A stretch of DNA of 64,000 nucleotides, taken from positions 106,066 to 170,065 of the forward strand of contig JACRAU010000023.1 of assembly GCA_016234655.1 (NCBI GenBank), in the 5' to 3' direction. The stretch's first letter is position 1. Every line of letters starts with the position of its first letter. Position numbers and translations under genes: made by a program. This stretch comes from Betaproteobacteria bacterium (lineage in GTDB: Bacteria > Pseudomonadota > Gammaproteobacteria > Burkholderiales > Thiobacillaceae). Below, piece by piece: positions 8,418-23,251 of the stretch. The notes below the pieces were generated by a model, which was given only the letters and a program-made list of their open reading frames with translations, was not told where the DNA came from and searched no databases.

Positions 8418-8786
8418 GTGCCGTCTGCCGCATGCCAAATCCGAGTCTTGTTCTCCGAGCCCCTGAATCTGGGGCCGGGCAAGATTCGCTTATTGGAGGC
8501 GATCCACGAGGCCGGCTCCATTTCCGGCGCGGCGCGTAGCCTGCATATCTCGTACCGGCGGGCCTGGTTGATGGCGGATGCCTTGAATAAGGTCTTCCCC
8601 TCGCCCTTGATCGACACCTCGGCCGGTGGCGTGCGCGGCGGCGGCGCGCGCCTGACGGTGCTCGGCGAGGAAGTGCTGACGCGTTATCGGCAAATGGAAA
8701 CCAAAGCGGCGCGGGCGGTCTCGAAGGAGATCGAGGCCATCCTGGCCCTGGGCCGCCAAGCCGGCGGAAAAACATCGAAACCGTAA
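8418..8786 (+). CDS. Winged-helix protein of the ModE N-terminal type
   Basis: A 122-residue protein built almost entirely of the LysR/ModE-type winged helix. The segment GPGKIRLLEAIHEAGSISGA followed by ARSLHISYRRAWLMADAL matches the ModE DNA-binding domain, and the wing GGVRGGGARLT precedes a C-terminal dimerisation helix. No molybdate-binding Mop domains follow, so it cannot sense molybdate as full ModE does unless a separate protein helps. Its position directly after nap, whose NapA needs molybdenum, suggests a link to molybdate supply or nap expression; that is inference. GTG 8418 is the only plausible in-frame start near the domain. A TAAAAT -10-like hexamer lies at 8386-8391. Confidence 0.8.
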   Translation: MPSAACQIRVLFSEPLNLGPGKIRLLEAIHEAGSISGAARSLHISYRRAWLMADALNKVFPSPLIDTSAGGVRGGGARLTVLGEEVLTRYRQMETKAARAVSKEIEAILALGRQAGGKTSKP

Positions 8787-8796
8787 GGAGAAACCC

Positions 8797-9276
8797 ATGA
8801 AGCAATGGATGTCCGTTTGGGCGCTTGTGATCGGCATGTCGTGCGCCTTGCCGGCGGCGGTGGCCGCCGACGGCTTTGCCGTGGTCAAGAGCAAGAAGGC
8901 CAAGTTCGACGACGTGCGCGAGAACGCGGTGATGGCGATCGAGAACCGTGGCATGAAAATCGACCACGAAAGCTTTATCGCCGACATGCTGGCCCGTACC
9001 GGCCGCGATATCGGCCTGACCAAGGCCGTGTACCTGCGCGGCGACCAGATTCAGTTCTGCAAGGCCGACCTGTCGCGCGCGATGATGGAGGCCGACCCGC
9101 GCAACATGGTGTTCTGCCCCTTCATCGTCAACATCTATGTCACGCCGGACAAGCCGGATGTGGTCAACGTGGCCTATCGCAAGCCGCTGGCGCCCGGCGC
9201 CTCGGCCGCGAGCAAAAAGGCCCTGGCCGATGTCGAGCGGATGCTGGCCGACATCGTACGCGAGTCCTTGCAGTAG
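8797..9276 (+). CDS. Exported DUF302-family protein
   Basis: A 159-residue protein with a Sec signal peptide (MKQWMSVWALVIGMSCALPAAVAA, cleaved near residue 24) followed by a DUF302 fold. The DUF302 features are the helix VRENAVMAIENRGMKIDHES, the strand IQFCKADLSRAMM, and the segment FCPFIVNIYVTPDKPDVVNVAYRKP. It has two mature-region cysteines (KAD-flanking and FCPF), which might bind metal or haem. DUF302 proteins have no settled biochemical role. A clear AAGGAGA ribosome-binding site precedes ATG 8797, 10 bp after the ModE-like gene, so the two are probably cotranscribed. Confidence 0.85.
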   Translation: MKQWMSVWALVIGMSCALPAAVAADGFAVVKSKKAKFDDVRENAVMAIENRGMKIDHESFIADMLARTGRDIGLTKAVYLRGDQIQFCKADLSRAMMEADPRNMVFCPFIVNIYVTPDKPDVVNVAYRKPLAPGASAASKKALADVERMLADIVRESLQ

Positions 9277-9278
9277 GC

Positions 9279-9656
9279 ATGTCGGCCTTCCTGGCGGTGG
9301 GCCTGGGGGCGGCCATCGGCGCTTGGCTGCGCTGGGGCTTGGCCATTTGGCTAAATTCGCCCGCCGATCCGGTGCCTTACGGCACCTTGGCCGCCAACCT
9401 GATCGGCGGCTATCTGGTCGGCCTGGCCGTGGCCTATTTCGCCCAGCACGGCGAGTACTCGCCGGAACTCAAGTTGTTCCTGATCACCGGCTTCTTGGGC
9501 GGCTTGACCACTTTCTCGACCTTCTCGGTCGAGGTCTACGCCTTGCTGGCGCGTGCCCAATATGCCATGGGCCTGCTGGCCATGGCGGCGCATCTGGCCG
9601 GCTCGCTCGCGATGACCGGCCTCGGGGTGTGGAGCTTCCGCCTGCTCAAGGCCTGA
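9279..9656 (+). CDS. crcB: CrcB/FluC fluoride ion channel
   Basis: A 125-residue four-helix membrane protein of the Fluc family, which works as a dual-topology dimer to export fluoride. Family marks are GAAIGAWLRWGL at the N-terminus, the GTLAANLIGGYLVGL helix, and the pore signature GFLGGLTTFSTFSVE with its Phe box. ATG 9279 follows the DUF302 stop by 2 bp, so translation is likely coupled. I saw no fluoride riboswitch upstream. The longer open frame that starts inside the DUF302 gene is not real. Confidence 0.93.
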   Translation: MSAFLAVGLGAAIGAWLRWGLAIWLNSPADPVPYGTLAANLIGGYLVGLAVAYFAQHGEYSPELKLFLITGFLGGLTTFSTFSVEVYALLARAQYAMGLLAMAAHLAGSLAMTGLGVWSFRLLKA

Positions 9657-14350
<4,694 letters not shown>

Positions 14351-14351
14351 C

Positions 14352-14714
14352 ATGCGCGGCCTAGGCCTACTGCTCGCGCTGTTGATCCTGTTGCTGCAAT
14401 ATCCTTTGTGGCTGGGCAAGGGCAGTTGGCTCAAGGTCTGGGACTTGGAGCGCCAGGTCGAGCAGCAAAAGACCGCGAACGAGGCCCTGGCCGTGCGCAA
14501 CGCCAAGCTGGCGGCGGAAGTGAACGACTTGAAACAGGGCTTCGACGCCATCGAGGAGCGGGCCCGTTTCGAGCTGGGCATGACCAAACGCAATGAGGTA
14601 TTTTTCCAGGTGATGGAACCGCCCGGTGGGGAGGCCTCGGTGAAAACAAACACGAATAACGGCGAGTCGGCCGCCGCAGCTCAGCCTGGGGCGAAGGGGG
14701 GGCGTCAGCCATGA
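14352..14714 (+). CDS. ftsB: Cell division protein FtsB
   Basis: A 120-residue bitopic membrane protein of the divisome FtsQLB complex. One N-terminal transmembrane helix (about 4-21, [19 protein letters not shown]) is followed by a coiled coil (about 30-65, with [20 protein letters not shown]) and the conserved [19 protein letters not shown] segment. The last 30 residues are a polar, low-complexity tail longer than in E. coli FtsB. Position right after eno is the usual proteobacterial context. The stop overlaps the next start (ATGA, 14711-14714). Confidence 0.93.
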   Translation: MRGLGLLLALLILLLQYPLWLGKGSWLKVWDLERQVEQQKTANEALAVRNAKLAAEVNDLKQGFDAIEERARFELGMTKRNEVFFQVMEPPGGEASVKTNTNNGESAAAAQPGAKGGRQP

Positions 14715-15889
14715 CGACCTTCCAACTCGTATTGATCGGCTTCGGCGTCGCCCTGGTATCGGGCGTGGTGCTCTACAACTGGTTGCAAGAGCGACGCTAT
14801 CGGCAAGAGGTCAATCGCATCTTCACGCCGTTGGAAGGCGTGGCCGATATCGAGCGGCCGAGGCCCGCCGAACCGGAGGCCGAGCGTATCGAGCCGCGCA
14901 TCCAATTGGACGCGGCCGATGCCGACATCCAGGCGTCCGAGCCGGTCGCGGCGCAGGACGAGCCCGTGCCCGCGGATATCGCCGAGTCTCGGCTGGAACC
15001 CAAGCTGTTTGCCGATGCCGCCGTAACGCCGAGCGCCGAGCCGGCCTCGGTCGTCGGCGCCGTCGAGTTCGAGCCGGAAAGCGCGCTCGACCGCAAAACC
15101 GAATATATCGCCCGGCTGCGTTTCAGCCAGCCGGCCATGGCTCCGGCCGCCACCCTGATCGAGACCATGCGCCGCATCGGCAAGCCGGTGCGCATCATGG
15201 GCCAGCGCGAAGACGGCGACTGGGAGCCGGTGGCCGGTCCCAGCCGCATCAGCTATGCCGCCTTGGAATTGGGGCTGCAACTGACCGATCGCTCGGGCGC
15301 CGTCACGTCGAGCCAGATCGAGAACTTCTGCCGAGCGCTCTACGATTTCGCGGCCGAGCAGGGCGGGGCCGTGTCTTGCCCCGACAAGTATGCCGCAATC
15401 GAACGGGCGGCCGAGCTGGATGGATTCTGCATCGAGGTCGACGTGCTGATCGGCCTCAACATCGTCGCGCCGGATGCCCGGCCCTTCCTGATGTCCGAGG
15501 TGCATCGTTGCGCCGGCGAGGCGGGGCTGAGCCTGCAGGCCGACGGCACCTACGCGTTGCGCAACGAGGCGGGGCGCGTGCTCTATGCCCTGGCCAACCA
15601 GGCGGCCGAACCGTTCCAGCCGAATGCGGTCGGCGCGAGCAGCCATGGCGTCACCCTGCTGTTCGACGTGCCCACCGTGCCCGAGGGCCTGGCCGTGTTC
15701 GACCGCATGGCCGACATCGCCATGCGCTTGTCGAAATCGCTGGGCGGCCGCCTGGTCGACGACAACGGCAAACTGGTCACGCAAGACAGCGTGCAGAAGA
15801 TTCGCCAGCGCCTGGCCCAGGCCTATGCCAGCATGGATGCGCGCGGCATTCCCGCCGGCGGCGAGCGGGCCAGTCGGCTCTTTGTGTGA
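14711..15889 (+). CDS. zipA: ZipA-like FtsZ-binding cell division protein
   Basis: A 392-residue inner-membrane protein. A transmembrane helix (about 4-22, [20 protein letters not shown]) is followed by a basic patch ([12 protein letters not shown]), an acidic Pro/Ala/Glu linker (about 45-130), and a C-terminal domain (about 255-385) with the ZipA C-domain features [31 protein letters not shown] and [17 protein letters not shown]. That domain binds the FtsZ C-terminal tail. The order ftsB-zipA-ligA supports the assignment, since zipA is next to ligA in E. coli as well. Confidence 0.85.
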   Translation: MTTFQLVLIGFGVALVSGVVLYNWLQERRYRQEVNRIFTPLEGVADIERPRPAEPEAERIEPRIQLDAADADIQASEPVAAQDEPVPADIAESRLEPKLFADAAVTPSAEPASVVGAVEFEPESALDRKTEYIARLRFSQPAMAPAATLIETMRRIGKPVRIMGQREDGDWEPVAGPSRISYAALELGLQLTDRSGAVTSSQIENFCRALYDFAAEQGGAVSCPDKYAAIERAAELDGFCIEVDVLIGLNIVAPDARPFLMSEVHRCAGEAGLSLQADGTYALRNEAGRVLYALANQAAEPFQPNAVGASSHGVTLLFDVPTVPEGLAVFDRMADIAMRLSKSLGGRLVDDNGKLVTQDSVQKIRQRLAQAYASMDARGIPAGGERASRLFV

Positions 15890-15894
15890 GGCAT

Positions 15895-18835
<2,941 letters not shown>

Positions 18836-18840
18836 TCTAG

Positions 18841-18865
18841 GTAGGGTGCGTGGAACGCACCCTAC
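18841..18865. terminator. Bidirectional hairpin between galU and nnrD
   Basis: GTAGGGTGCGT (18841-18851) and ACGCACCCTAC (18855-18865) make an 11-bp perfect stem with a 3-nt loop in the 46-bp gap between convergent genes. Flanking T-runs are minimal. The sequence resembles a common dispersed repeat of the GTAGGGTGCG type. Confidence 0.6.
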
Positions 18866-18881
18866 TTATCTGAAATGACGA

Positions 18882-19739
18882 TCAGGCAGGTTTCAGCCGC
18901 TCGTTGAGCAGCTCGCGGGCGGCCCGCGCCACCTCGCTCGCGGTCAGGCCCACCGGTCCCGCGCCATCGGCCACCAGGCGATCCGCCGCCGCACCATGCA
19001 GGTGCACGCCATACACCGCAGCCTGAGCCAGACTGAGGCCTTGCGCCACCAAGGCGGCGATCATTCCGGCCAAGACATCGCCCATGCCGGCGCTGGCCAG
19101 CCCAGGGTTGCCGGTCGTATTGCGCCAGAGCCCGCCCGCCGGGGTCGCGATCAGGCTGCTCGCGCCCTTCAACACGATGTTGCAGCCGAAGCGCTCGGCC
19201 AATCGCTGCGCACAGTCGATCCGGTCGGTCTGCACCGCTTGGCTATCCAAGCCGAGCAGGCGACCGGCCTCGCCGGGGTGCGGCGTGAGCAGGCTGGGGG
19301 CTTGGCGCTGCCGGAGCAGGGCCTGCAACTCGGCATCCTTCGCCAGCAGATTCAGCCCGTCGGCATCGACCAGCAGCGGCAGCGCGCCGCGCAAGGCATC
19401 GGCCAGGCATTGCCGGGCGGTGCCGCTATGGCCGAGGCCGGGGCCGAGCACCAGGCAGGCCGGCGGCGCCAGGTCGAGCGCGCGCTCCGGCGCGACGACC
19501 ATCAATTCCGGTACCATGGGGTCGAGCGCGATGCGGCCATCCAGCAGCCCGGCATAAACCCGGCCGGCCCCCAGCCACAGCGCGGCGCGGGCCGCGAGCA
19601 AGGCGGCGCCGGCCATGCCCGGCGCGCCGCCGACCACGCCGACGCTGCCGAAATCGCCCTTGTGGCTGTCGGCGGGCCTGGCTTCGAGCCAGCCGAGCAG
19701 GGTGTCGGGGCGGATGTCGATGGGAACGGCGGCGGTCAT
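18882..19739 (-). CDS. nnrD: ADP-dependent NAD(P)H-hydrate dehydratase
   Basis: Repairs damaged hydrated NAD(P)H at the expense of ADP. The 285-residue ribokinase-like protein corresponds to the C-terminal YjeF/CARKD domain alone. The signatures are KGDFGSVGVVGGAPGMAGAA near the N-terminus, LLTPHPGEAGRLLG, and the nucleotide/catalytic loop GNPGLASAGMGDVLAGMIAA. The N-terminal epimerase domain (NnrE), fused in E. coli, is absent, so this is the stand-alone form. It is divergent from the small protein gene at 19802. Confidence 0.93.
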   Translation of the reverse strand: MTAAVPIDIRPDTLLGWLEARPADSHKGDFGSVGVVGGAPGMAGAALLAARAALWLGAGRVYAGLLDGRIALDPMVPELMVVAPERALDLAPPACLVLGPGLGHSGTARQCLADALRGALPLLVDADGLNLLAKDAELQALLRQRQAPSLLTPHPGEAGRLLGLDSQAVQTDRIDCAQRLAERFGCNIVLKGASSLIATPAGGLWRNTTGNPGLASAGMGDVLAGMIAALVAQGLSLAQAAVYGVHLHGAAADRLVADGAGPVGLTASEVARAARELLNERLKPA

Positions 19740-19801
19740 GCTGAGTCCATTGGATAAATAGGCTATAAATCCATTACACGTAGCATATGCAGGAGATCAT
19801 T

Positions 19802-20065
19802 ATGTGCCCAAATGAAGACAAACGTGAGCATGAACCGGCGGCCGAGGCCGTGCCGGTCAGCCCGGCCGGCGCGCCGGTGGTAGCGTGCAAGCTGGATGAG
19901 GCCTGCGTCCAGGTCGATTGCGAGCAATTGGCCGAAGACATGGCCGGGGTGATGGACGAAAGCCCGGAAGCACCGGAACTTTTGATGCACTATTGCGGCG
20001 TCGATTACCTCAAGCAATCGAGCGAAGCGGAAAATAAAGCAGAGGACGGCAAGACCGGGCACTAA
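19802..20065 (+). CDS. Small acidic cysteine-containing protein of unknown function
   Basis: An 87-residue soluble protein that I do not recognise. ATG 19802 is preceded by AGGAG (19791-19795) at good spacing, so it is preferred over an ATG 15 nt upstream (19787). The composition is acidic with five cysteines (MCPNED, VACKLDEACVQVDC, HYCGVDY). The spacing C-x6-C-x4-C could bind a metal, but no known motif is evident. There is no signal peptide or transmembrane segment. It is followed 20 nt later by a strong terminator, so it is probably a monocistronic unit. Confidence 0.7.
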   Translation: MCPNEDKREHEPAAEAVPVSPAGAPVVACKLDEACVQVDCEQLAEDMAGVMDESPEAPELLMHYCGVDYLKQSSEAENKAEDGKTGH

Positions 20066-20085
20066 GCACGGCGCGGTTCAAGCAC

Positions 20086-20114
20086 GGGGCCGGGTGATCG
20101 GCCCCCCTTTTTTT
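20086..20114 (+). terminator. Rho-independent terminator
   Basis: GGGGCCG (20086-20092), a 6-nt loop, CGGCCCC (20099-20105), then seven T residues (20108-20114). This is a canonical intrinsic terminator for the 87-residue protein gene. It lies 21 bp before the receiver gene, so that gene needs its own promoter or read-through. Confidence 0.9.
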
Positions 20115-20135
20115 GTGATGCTGGATGGATAGGAT

Positions 20136-20549
20136 ATGGATTCGGTTTCCACGTTCAAAGGCACGGCCGTGATCGTCGACGACGACGCGATGATGCGCAG
20201 CCTGCTGCGGGTGATCTTGCGCACCGAAGGCTGGGCCGTCACCGGCGAGGCCGCCAACGGCGAACAAGCCATCGAACAATGCAAGTCGCAGCGGCCCGAT
20301 GTCGTCTGCCTGGACGTGATGATGCCCGGCATGTCCGGTCTGGCGGTGCTGGCGGTGCTGCGGCGGGAAGTGCCAGCCAGCCGGGTCGTGATGATCACCT
20401 CCGATGCCAGCATGAACACCGTGCGCGAAGCGCTCGGCAACGGCGCGTCGGGCTTTATCGTCAAGCCCTTCAACGCCAAGCGGGTGACCGATGCCTTGGA
20501 ACAGGCGATGAAGCAAGAAAAGGCGGGTGAGGAGGATGCGGCGGGGTAG
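20136..20549 (+). CDS. Single-domain CheY-like response regulator
   Basis: A 137-residue protein that is only a receiver domain. The acidic pocket is D15-D16-D17 (VIVDDDAMM), the phospho-acceptor is Asp60 (VCLDVMMPGMSG), the switch Thr is Thr88 (MITSD), and the conserved Lys is Lys110 (VKPFN). A short C-terminal charged tail follows. No output domain or neighbouring histidine kinase is present, so it must act by protein contact, as CheY does, with an unlinked partner. The role (motility, phosphorelay, c-di-GMP signalling) cannot be decided. It is the last core gene before the accessory island. Confidence 0.93.
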   Translation: MDSVSTFKGTAVIVDDDAMMRSLLRVILRTEGWAVTGEAANGEQAIEQCKSQRPDVVCLDVMMPGMSGLAVLAVLRREVPASRVVMITSDASMNTVREALGNGASGFIVKPFNAKRVTDALEQAMKQEKAGEEDAAG

Positions 20550-20640
20550 GGGCGCCGGGTGATTGGGGCAGTTCTGCAAAAGCCGTCATTCCAGAGCTTA
20601 CTCCCCGATCAGGTCGTCCGCCGCCGCTCCTTGCACCTGG

Positions 20641-20672
20641 CGGCTTGTTTCTCGAAGCCGCCCTACTGCGCT
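20641..20672. repeat. Palindromic 32-bp interspersed repeat, copy 1
   Basis: This copy differs from 23055-23086 at 2 of 32 positions and lies in the same orientation. Its core contains GGCTT and AAGCC arms around TTCTCG (GGCGGCTT...AAGCCGCC when extended), so it can fold into a hairpin. The two copies bracket the IS30 remnant, the membrane-protein gene and most of the orphan RHS module. Confidence 0.75.
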
Positions 20673-20745
20673 TCACGGGAACCTCCTCGAACAAGATTAC
20701 GAGAAAATTCCACTTCCGGCTCCTGCTAATTTATGGGGGGATTAC

Positions 20746-20766
20746 CAGTTGGAAAGTGAATCCACC
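20746..20766. repeat. 21-bp direct repeat, copy 1, left of the IS30 remnant
   Basis: The 21 bases are identical to 20919-20939. The second copy contains the transposase stop codon, so the repeat is the 3' end of the element. Its presence on both sides of a 152-bp transposase fragment suggests nested or collapsed copies of the same insertion sequence. Confidence 0.8.
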
Positions 20767-20767
20767 C

Positions 20768-20932
20768 TTGCTGCGAAGATATTTCCCGAAGGGCTCGGAC
20801 TTCAAGAGCGTCACCGAGGAAGCGCTTGCGTCAGTTGTGAAAAAGCTGAATCATCGACCCCGCAAATGCCTCGGCTACCGGACTCCTCATGAGGCCTTTC
20901 AAGAAGCTAGGCGTGGTGCAGTTGGAAAGTGA
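20768..20932 (+). pseudogene. IS30-family transposase, C-terminal fragment
   Basis: About 54 codons encode the end of an IS30-type transposase: RRYFPKGSDF, VVKKLNHRPRKCLGYRTPHE and AF, ending in TGA at 20930-20932. This is the characteristic C-terminal end of the DDE domain in that family. The rest of the gene (helix-turn-helix and the first catalytic acids) is missing, so the remnant is inactive. Read upstream, the frame runs into an AT-rich stretch that is not transposase. It lies at the downstream end of the RHS island and points to past mobility of the region. Confidence 0.85.
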
Positions 20933-20939
20933 ATCCACC
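20919..20939. repeat. 21-bp direct repeat, copy 2, right of the IS30 remnant
   Basis: Exact copy of 20746-20766. It overlaps the last codons and stop of the transposase fragment and is followed by a short T-rich run. Confidence 0.8.
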
Positions 20940-20980
20940 TTTTCACGTGACCCCGGCTTTTCAGGCTTTTCACACCCATT

Positions 20981-21364
20981 TTATTCGGCTTTTTGGTTCA
21001 TGGCTTTTGCCAGTAGACCGCCAATACTCGCTATGACCATGGCGACTGGGACGAAAACGAGCATTGAAAATAAGTATCCAATCAATCCTTGTATCTTTAT
21101 CCTGAAAGGGTTAGCCCAATCAAAGAAAATGATAACAATAATGCCTAGTACGGAGACGACTCCGATTATCGATGTTCCATATAAACATGCTGCCCATAAA
21201 TTAGTAGCGTTGCGTCGTACCGCTTGATAGCCCACTGCAATAATTAAGGCAGCATTAACACCAAAATACATGTTCGAATCAGCCCACCCTTCTATTAAGA
21301 AAAGCAGGCCGTAATTTATAGCCGTTAGGAAATAAGGTATTCGTAAAAATTTCCAATGTCTCAT
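20981..21364 (-). CDS. Small polytopic membrane protein, candidate immunity protein of the orphan RHS tip
   Basis: A 127-residue protein of unknown family with about four hydrophobic segments (IPYFLTAINYGLLFLIEG; MYFGVNAALIIAVGYQAV; ACLYGTSIIGVVSVLGIIVI; LIGYLFSMLVFVPVAMVIAS). ATG 21364 overlaps the stop of the upstream RHS-tip gene in an ATGA, which implies translational coupling. Base composition is clearly AT-richer than the surrounding core genes, as is usual for variable toxin and immunity genes. Small membrane proteins directly behind RHS tips often neutralise the tip. No direct similarity to a named immunity family is visible to me, so the role rests on context. Confidence 0.7.
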   Translation of the reverse strand: MRHWKFLRIPYFLTAINYGLLFLIEGWADSNMYFGVNAALIIAVGYQAVRRNATNLWAACLYGTSIIGVVSVLGIIVIIFFDWANPFRIKIQGLIGYLFSMLVFVPVAMVIASIGGLLAKAMNQKAE

Positions 21365-22830
21365 TGAAGGCTCACGCCACAATTATCTGTGGCACATTTT
21401 CCTAAATCCACACATGAAACTACGGCCTGACTGCAGTTGATGGTCAGTGATTTTGGGTCCTTACTTTTTACACATGACACGATATCTAAACCAGTGCCCA
21501 CAATCTTGCCACTCGTACACTGCAACAAACGGCCCTTGTTACAGAACGTTTTTACACTGAGATTTCCGCCAGGAATTCCACTACCGGGCAATGGTGTGAA
21601 ATTCAAGGGCATGCTTGGATCATTTGGCAGTGAAACTGGACCAATATCACCAGGAAATTCCCCAAATAGACCTTTGGGGTCGCTCTTAATTAATGGCCCG
21701 TCCTCCACATACGCATAGGTGTTAATTCCACCTGCCAACCCAATCGGATCGGACTGAATGTAGCGGCCGGTGCTGGGGTCATAGTCTCGATAGTAGTTGT
21801 AATGTACCCCAGTCTCCTGATCGAAGTACTGCCCCGGGAACCGCAGATTCAACGCGAACTTGATCTTGTCCCCATCCGGGTCTTCATCGGGCAGGGCGGC
21901 CCCGAACGGCTCGCCCAATGGATCGTTCTGCCAGATCACCTTGTTCTTATCGTCCGTCACCAACCGAGGCGTGCCCAGATGGTCGGGGTGGATGTAGAAC
22001 ACCCCCTTCATCTGCGCCAGCACGATGACCGTGAGCGGAGGCGTGGTGGTGACGCCGCCCTTGTTGTCGGTGGCCTGGGCCGTGATCGCGTAGGTGCCCG
22101 CCGGCACGTTGCTCCAGTCGTAGACATAGGGCGCCTGGCTGGCGGTGCCGAGCAGGCTGCCGTCCTGATAGAACGCCACCTTCGTTACCTTGCCATCTGC
22201 ATCGCTCGCATCGGCAGAGAGCCTGACCGTGGCCGGCGCGACGAAGGCCTGGCCGGCCTGGAGCGAGGTCAGCGTGACCTGCGGCGGCTGGTTGGGCACC
22301 ACCGTCAGCGTTACCGCTGCCGAGGTGGTATGGATACCCAGGTTGTCGGTGGCCTTGGCGGTGAGGCTGTAGTCGCCCGGTGGCACCTGGTACCAGGCGA
22401 AGGCGTAGGGCGCTTGGCTGGCGGTGCCGAGCAGGGTTTGCCCTTGGTAGAAGGCCACCTTGGCGATCGTTCCGTCGCTGTCGGCCGCATCTGCGGTCAG
22501 CACGAGGTCGGTGGGTGCGGCCAGCACCGCCTGGTTCGCCGGGCTGGTGAGTGCCACCGTCGGCGTCGCGTTGACGATGATGGGTACCGCAGCCGAGGTG
22601 GTACTGGCGCCATGGTTGTCGGTGGCGACGGCGGTGAGGTTGTAGCTGCCGGCTGGGGCATTGGCCCAGGTAATGGCAAAGGGCGCTTGGGTGGCGGTGC
22701 CGAGCAGAGTGGTGCCTTGGTAGAACGCCACCTTGGCGATGGTGCCGTCGCTGTCGGCGGCGTCGGCCGAGATGGTAATGGTGGCCGGCGCGGTGACGAT
22801 GGTGTTCGCGGCCGGCGCGGTGACGGCCAC
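21361..22830 (-). CDS. Orphan RHS tip module: Ig-like domains, RHS core and cysteine-rich C-terminal domain
   Basis: A 489-residue reading from GTG 22830. It comprises three Ig-like repeats (each about 90 residues, pattern DSDGTIAKVAFYQG...LLGTA), the RHS core (YIHPDHLGTPRLVTDDKNKV, RFPGQYFDQETGVHYNYYRD, GRYIQSDPIGLAGGINTYAY), a second DPKG at about residue 384, and a 106-residue tip with seven cysteines. The DPxG...DPxG pair fits the RHS cleavage consensus. The part up to DPKG closely copies the gene at 23536-25878, and the tip is unrelated. The open frame continues upstream to 23072 without ATG, and a signal peptide exists only as an out-of-frame relic. It is therefore probably a displaced tip cassette, expressed only by read-through or after recombination. 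Confidence 0.75.
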   Translation of the reverse strand: MAVTAPAANTIVTAPATITISADAADSDGTIAKVAFYQGTTLLGTATQAPFAITWANAPAGSYNLTAVATDNHGASTTSAAVPIIVNATPTVALTSPANQAVLAAPTDLVLTADAADSDGTIAKVAFYQGQTLLGTASQAPYAFAWYQVPPGDYSLTAKATDNLGIHTTSAAVTLTVVPNQPPQVTLTSLQAGQAFVAPATVRLSADASDADGKVTKVAFYQDGSLLGTASQAPYVYDWSNVPAGTYAITAQATDNKGGVTTTPPLTVIVLAQMKGVFYIHPDHLGTPRLVTDDKNKVIWQNDPLGEPFGAALPDEDPDGDKIKFALNLRFPGQYFDQETGVHYNYYRDYDPSTGRYIQSDPIGLAGGINTYAYVEDGPLIKSDPKGLFGEFPGDIGPVSLPNDPSMPLNFTPLPGSGIPGGNLSVKTFCNKGRLLQCTSGKIVGTGLDIVSCVKSKDPKSLTINCSQAVVSCVDLGKCATDNCGVSLQ

Positions 22831-23215
22831 CGTGGGCGGCGCGTTGAGGATGATGTCGACCGGCGCGGAGCGGGCGTCGTGCTCGGGGTTGAGTTTGTAC
22901 TCCTTGCCGTCCTTGTCTTTGCTGTCGTCATCGTTGCGGTTGCCATTGACGTCGTAGCCGACCTGCCCCAGGGCGTCGGCGCGAGAGACTACACGGCCTT
23001 CTGCGTTTGGGTGGGTAATGAAGATGTCATTCTCCCTCGTGTTCTTGCAGCCGGCGGCTTGCTTCTCGAAGCCGCCCTACCGCGCTGGGTTTGTTGGCTC
23101 GGCGCTTCGGTCTTTGCCGCATGGGCGGCAAGGGGCAGGGGAACCTCAGGGTCAGGCCTTGCATTGCAGCATCCGCGTTCGCCTTCCGTCGATTGAGAAT
23201 GTGTCATTGCAAGAC
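22831..23215 (-). pseudogene. Decayed 5' end of the orphan RHS module
   Basis: Reading leftward on the minus strand, this stretch first shows LPLAAHAAKTEAPSQQT (about 23143-23090), a relic of the signal-peptide junction LPLAAQAAKTETTSQ of the neighbouring gene. The palindromic repeat at 23055-23086 follows. In the module's frame (open from 23072) come a YD-repeat-like fragment (EGRVVSRADALGQVGYDVNG) and the charged linker KDKDGKEYKLNPEHDARSAP. The signal-peptide relic is in a different frame, interrupted at the repeat. This shows that the module arose as a copy of the full-length gene and then lost its N-terminal Ig domains and its start. Confidence 0.7.
23055..23086. repeat. Palindromic 32-bp interspersed repeat, copy 2
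   Basis: 30 of 32 positions match 20641-20672 in the same orientation. The extended arms GGCGGCTT and AAGCCGCC form an 8-bp stem. This copy sits exactly where the relic signal peptide and the open Ig/RHS frame part company. Confidence 0.75.
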
Positions 23216-23251
23216 CTCGGCTTTCCCGCGGTAACGCACAGGCACAGCGTG

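Larger units (their letters stand above)
20550..20767. other. Non-coding remnant region at the island edge
   Basis: A gap of about 220 bp after the receiver gene with no credible gene. It contains the 32-bp palindromic repeat (20641-20672), an AT-rich stretch (20700-20745), and the first copy of a 21-bp direct repeat (20746-20766). These look like insertion-sequence debris at the edge of the accessory island. Confidence 0.6.
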
